NCBI GenBank assembly: GCA_027627225.1
Contig: CM051033.1
Span: 14,274,058-14,338,057 of the forward strand
Origin: Congeria kusceri
Lineage: Eukaryota; Mollusca; Bivalvia; Myida; Dreissenidae
Reading direction: 5' to 3'
DNA length: 64,000 bases
Shown: positions 60,749 through 64,000 of the stretch, piece by piece
Numbering within the stretch: the first letter of the stretch is position 1
How the letters are laid out: each line of letters starts with the position of its first letter
Notes under the pieces: model-generated
The model's input: the letters and a program-made list of their open reading frames with translations, nothing else
Database searches by the model: none
What the model was told of the DNA's origin: nothing
Made by a program: the position numbers and the translations under genes

Positions 60749-60812
60749 CCGACAATGGCCCTTCAAGAACTCCCAAGAGGATACACGCCACTATATACCC
60801 GGACTGTGACAT
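60749..60812 (-). CDS. First exon: signal peptide of the secreted protein
   Basis: On -, ATG at 60812-60810 opens MSQSGYIVACILLGVLEGPL, a short polar start and a hydrophobic core typical of a signal peptide. It ends TCG G|GTATGT, a strong donor, in phase 1. The exon at 41853 starts in the matching phase: G plus CC gives Ala, so the joint reads LEGPLSA-QLPQ, an expected signal-peptidase site exactly at the joint. This fit of phase, strand, hydrophobic leader and cleavage site is my reason for linking two exons 19 kb apart. No transcript evidence is available, and each could instead belong to a different gene. Confidence 0.6.
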
Positions 60813-61500
60813 CGTATACCCGAACTTCACCTCAAGAATTAAATAGCGCGAATTATGAACCAAACAAGATTAATAAACGTCAAGCGCTATGTTGCCTCGG
60901 TTAAGGTAGGTCAAACTACGTAAATTAGTGTCACAACAACGTTTTATAACTTTGTTTTTTACCAGTATCCACTTTTTGTGGAAATTATTTTCAAATGTCA
61001 GTTCAAGAAATATGAAAGTAGTTCGTAAATAAAGTTCCTGTGGCAATTCCCCAAGTATTAAACCAAAAAGTATCAATTGTTGTTTTATAAATTTCCCTAA
61101 ATGCAGAGAAATCCAAAAGCTTGCAAATAACGCTCACGGTTGTTCGGGGAATGCTAGCATTGTTGGCAAACATGTGAATAAATATATTGCAAAAACCGCT
61201 ACCAACATAGTCAGTCCGTTACGCATGCGTAAACAGGCAACGTTTAACGCGCTCTTCGTCTAACGATAACGTTACAAGACGTTTACAAGGACGTTGTTTG
61301 TTCGCCGTAACGCGTATTGTCAAGAACGCGACGCTTATTTTCGGAATGATTAAACGAAATGATCGGCATAAGTATAAAGACCTAGATAAATGTTCCTGCT
61401 TACAAGACATGACCGAGCGATCTGATAATGAACTATTTATGCGTGTTCACGAACTAATTATATATAACTTTGTATATAAAAACAATAGAATTTGACAGGT
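60813..61500. other. Upstream flank of the signal-peptide exon
   Basis: On - this is the presumed promoter side of the secreted-protein gene. TATTTAA at 60845-60839 is a weak TATA-like word but lies only about 30 bp from the ATG, so I do not call a promoter. AACGTT-type words continue near 61270. No gene is seen. Confidence 0.35.
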
Positions 61501-62008
61501 GACATACACGCTCTAAGTAAGGTTTTGACTGAGCCTATTTTCCATTAACGTTACCCGAAATTATGCAAATGTATAAAAATTGTCGCGAAATACAAAATGT
61601 CCCTTTTACTGTCCAGACTGAAATGGAAAATCTTTATTTTACAAGAAAGCATAATTATTAAAGCGTAAGACTTTTACTTTGCACTCAATGCTCCATCGAT
61701 ATATATGATTTCGGCAATTTTGAGGACAAATAGTACATGGGGCATTTAGACTAATAAATACATGTACAATGAAATATATTTGAAAACTCAAACACAAAAG
61801 TCAGTATCAAAAGTGAACAACAAATAATGTCAAACTAATTAAAGACGTGTAAATTATGTCAAATAACCTACAGTTCATACATTATGTACATTCTCCGAAG
61901 GTTACTTAATAAATACAAAAAAGTTAATTTAAATGATACCATGGTTTTAAATAGCAATATCGTCATTATATCCATAAATATAATTATCATCTTAACCTCA
62001 TCCTCAGT
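61501..62008. other. No gene recognised
   Basis: AT-rich spacer before the trinucleotide tract. Confidence 0.4.
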
Positions 62009-62078
62009 GCTTCTTCTTCTTCTTCTTTTTCTCTTCTTCTTTTCCTTCTTCTTTGTCTGCTCCTTCTTCTTCATTTTC
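62009..62078. repeat. Impure (CTT)n tract
   Basis: CTTCTTCTTCTTCTTTTTCT and similar pyrimidine-only sequence. The opposite strand would read as a Lys/Arg/Glu-rich frame, which I reject as a protein. Confidence 0.9.
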
Positions 62079-62162
62079 ATTTTAGACATATATATTTGAT
62101 TTACTACTATTATCGTATAAACACAAAGTTAAATTATTAAGTTGGTAATATTTATCAGACAG

Positions 62163-64000
62163 AAACGGATTAGAATTGATAGCGCTCAATTAATATATAG
62201 ACTTATAGCCCAAATACCGTGTGTATGAGAATAGGAAAGGTTAGGAATTGATAGCACACCATTTATATAAGAAATTATGGTCCAAATACCGTGTGTCTGA
62301 GAATAGGAACGGTTAAGAATTGATAGCGCTCCATTAATATAAGGACTTATAGCCCAAGTACCGTGTGTCTGAGAATAGGAACGGTTAAGAATTGATAGCG
62401 CTCCATTAATATAAGGACTTATAGCCCAAATACCGTGTGTATGAGAATAGGAACCGTTAAGAATTGATAGCGCTACATTACTATAAGGACTTTTAGCCCA
62501 AATACCGTGTGTCTGAGAATAGGAACGGTTACGAATTGATAGCACTCCATTAATATAAGGACTTATAGCCCAAATACAGGGTGTCTGAGAATAGGAACTG
62601 TTAAGAATTGATAGCGCTCCATTAAATATAAGGACTTATAGCATAAATACCGTGTGTCGGAGAATAGGAACAGTTAAGAATTGATAGACATCCATTAATA
62701 TAATGTCTTATAGCCCGAATACCGTGTGTCGGAGAATAGGAACGGTTGAGAATTAATAGCACACCATTAATATAAGGACTTATAGCCCAAATACCGTGTG
62801 TCTGAGAATAGGAACGGTTAAGAATTGATAGCGCTCCATTAATATATACACGTATAGCCCAAATACCGTTTGTCTGAGAATAGGAACGGTTAAGAATTGA
62901 TAGCGCTACATTAATATGAGGACTATAGCCCAAATACCGTGTGTCCGAGAATAGGAACGGTTGAGAATTGATAGCGCCCCAATAATTTAAGAACTTATAG
63001 CCCAAATACCGTGTGTCTGAGAATAGGATCGGTTCAGAACTGATAGCGCTCCATTATTGTAAGGACTTATAGCCCCAATACAGTGTGTCTGAGAAATAAG
63101 AACGGTTGAGAATTGATAGCGCTCCATTTAAATATATAGACTTATAGCCCATATACCGTGGGTCTGAGAATAGGAACGGTTAAGAATTGATAGCACTCCA
63201 TTAATATATATACTTATTGCCCAAATACTGTGTGTCTGAGAATACGAACGGTTGAGAATCGATAGCGCTCCATTAATTTAAGGACTTATAGCCCAAATAC
63301 CGTGTGTCTGAGAATAGGAACGGTTGAGAATTGATAGCGCTCCATTAAAATAAGGACTTATAGCCCCAATACAGTGTGTCTGAGAAATACGAACGGTTGA
63401 GAATTGATAGCGCTCCATTTAAATATATAGACATATAGCCCATATACCGTTTGTCTTAGAATAGGAACGGTTGAGAATTGATAGCACACCATTAATATAT
63501 AGACTTATAGCCCAAATACTGTGTGTCTGAGAATAGGAACGGTTGAGAATCGATAGCGCTCCATTAATATAGGAACTTATGGCCCAAATACCGTGTGTCT
63601 GAGAATAGGAACGGTTAAGAATTGATAGCGCTCCATTAATATAAGGACTTATAGCCCGAATACCGTGTGTCTGAGAACAGAAACGGTTGAGAATCGATAG
63701 CGCTCCATTAATATAAGGACTTATAGCCCAAATACGGTCTGTCTGAGAATAGGATCGGTTTAGAACTGATAGCGCTCCATTAATATAAGGACTTATTGCC
63801 CCAATACAGTGTGTCTGAGAAATAAGAACGGTTGAGAATTGATAGCGCTCCATTTAAATATATAGACTTATAGCCCATATACCGTGAGTCTGAGAATAGG
63901 AATGGTTAAGAATTGATAGCACACCATTAATATATAGACTTATAGCCCAAATGCTGTGTGTCTGAGAATACGAACGGTTGAGAATCGATAGCGCTCCATT
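62163..64000. repeat. 72-bp satellite array, about 25 copies, running off the window
   Basis: The unit contains AATAGGAACGGTTAAGAATT, GATAGCGCTCCATTAATATA, AGGACTTATAGCCCAAATAC and CGTGTGTCTGAG. Units are 72-73 bp, so - strand frames stay open for long stretches as a 24-residue repeat (GIWAISPYINGALSILNRSY and so on). Start, splice and family signals are absent, so I call a satellite and not a gene. Variant units recur in fixed order (see findings). Confidence 0.95.

Noticed and set aside
61868..62099. Lys/Arg-rich (-) or Leu/Phe-rich (+) frames
   Set aside because: Both derive from the CTT tract.
62186..63853. Long - strand frames of 119-144 codons with a 24-residue repeat
   Set aside because: They follow from the 72-bp satellite. 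Frames break wherever a unit changes length, and no gene signals flank them.

Overview
This looks like nuclear DNA from a bivalve mollusc. It is AT-rich, its exons are split by long introns with GT-AG borders, and transposable elements and satellites make up much of it. Two copies of a hairpin element built on the word GTCGTCCCGGA resemble repeats I remember from dreissenid mussels (Dreissena). That placement rests on memory and is not proven here. I see no bacterial, viral or organellar gene.

Region 1 (1-15.3 kb). The C-terminal part of a HECT-type E3 ubiquitin ligase (G2E3-like) runs on + to a stop at 6238. Facing it on -, ending at 8109, are four exons of a DDE integrase-core gene. Both are broken by in-frame stops, although their splice phases still fit. 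A 1.28 kb DNA transposon sits in a HECT intron. A 5'-truncated, decayed LINE (about 10.8-15.15 kb, -) ends next to a splice acceptor of the integrase gene. The convergent pair may be remnants of one large transposon.

Region 2 (15.3-30.5 kb). I recognise no host gene. It holds MITEs with terminal inverted repeats, tRNA-derived SINE pieces, a 33-bp minisatellite, roughly 160-bp tandem modules and two hairpin elements of one family.

Region 3 (30.5-41 kb). A Crypton-type tyrosine recombinase gene (+) has one clean intron, two frameshifts and one stop. It is followed by several MITEs, a SINE, and 52-bp and 23-bp tandem arrays.

Region 4 (41-61 kb). I infer one host gene on -: a signal-peptide exon at 60.8 kb joined in phase across an intron of about 19 kb to a terminal exon at 41.2-41.85 kb. 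It would encode a small secreted Pro/Thr-rich protein ending in a six-cysteine module. The intron holds satellites, a SINE and a full-length, apparently intact L1/Tx1-type LINE (48.76-56.29 kb) with a 12-14 bp target-site duplication and an odd 2.16 kb spacer between ORF1 and ORF2.

Region 5 (61-64 kb). A trinucleotide tract is followed by a 72-bp satellite with higher-order structure that runs off the window edge.

Except for the secreted protein, every recognisable protein-coding unit belongs to a mobile element or to a high-copy family likely associated with one.
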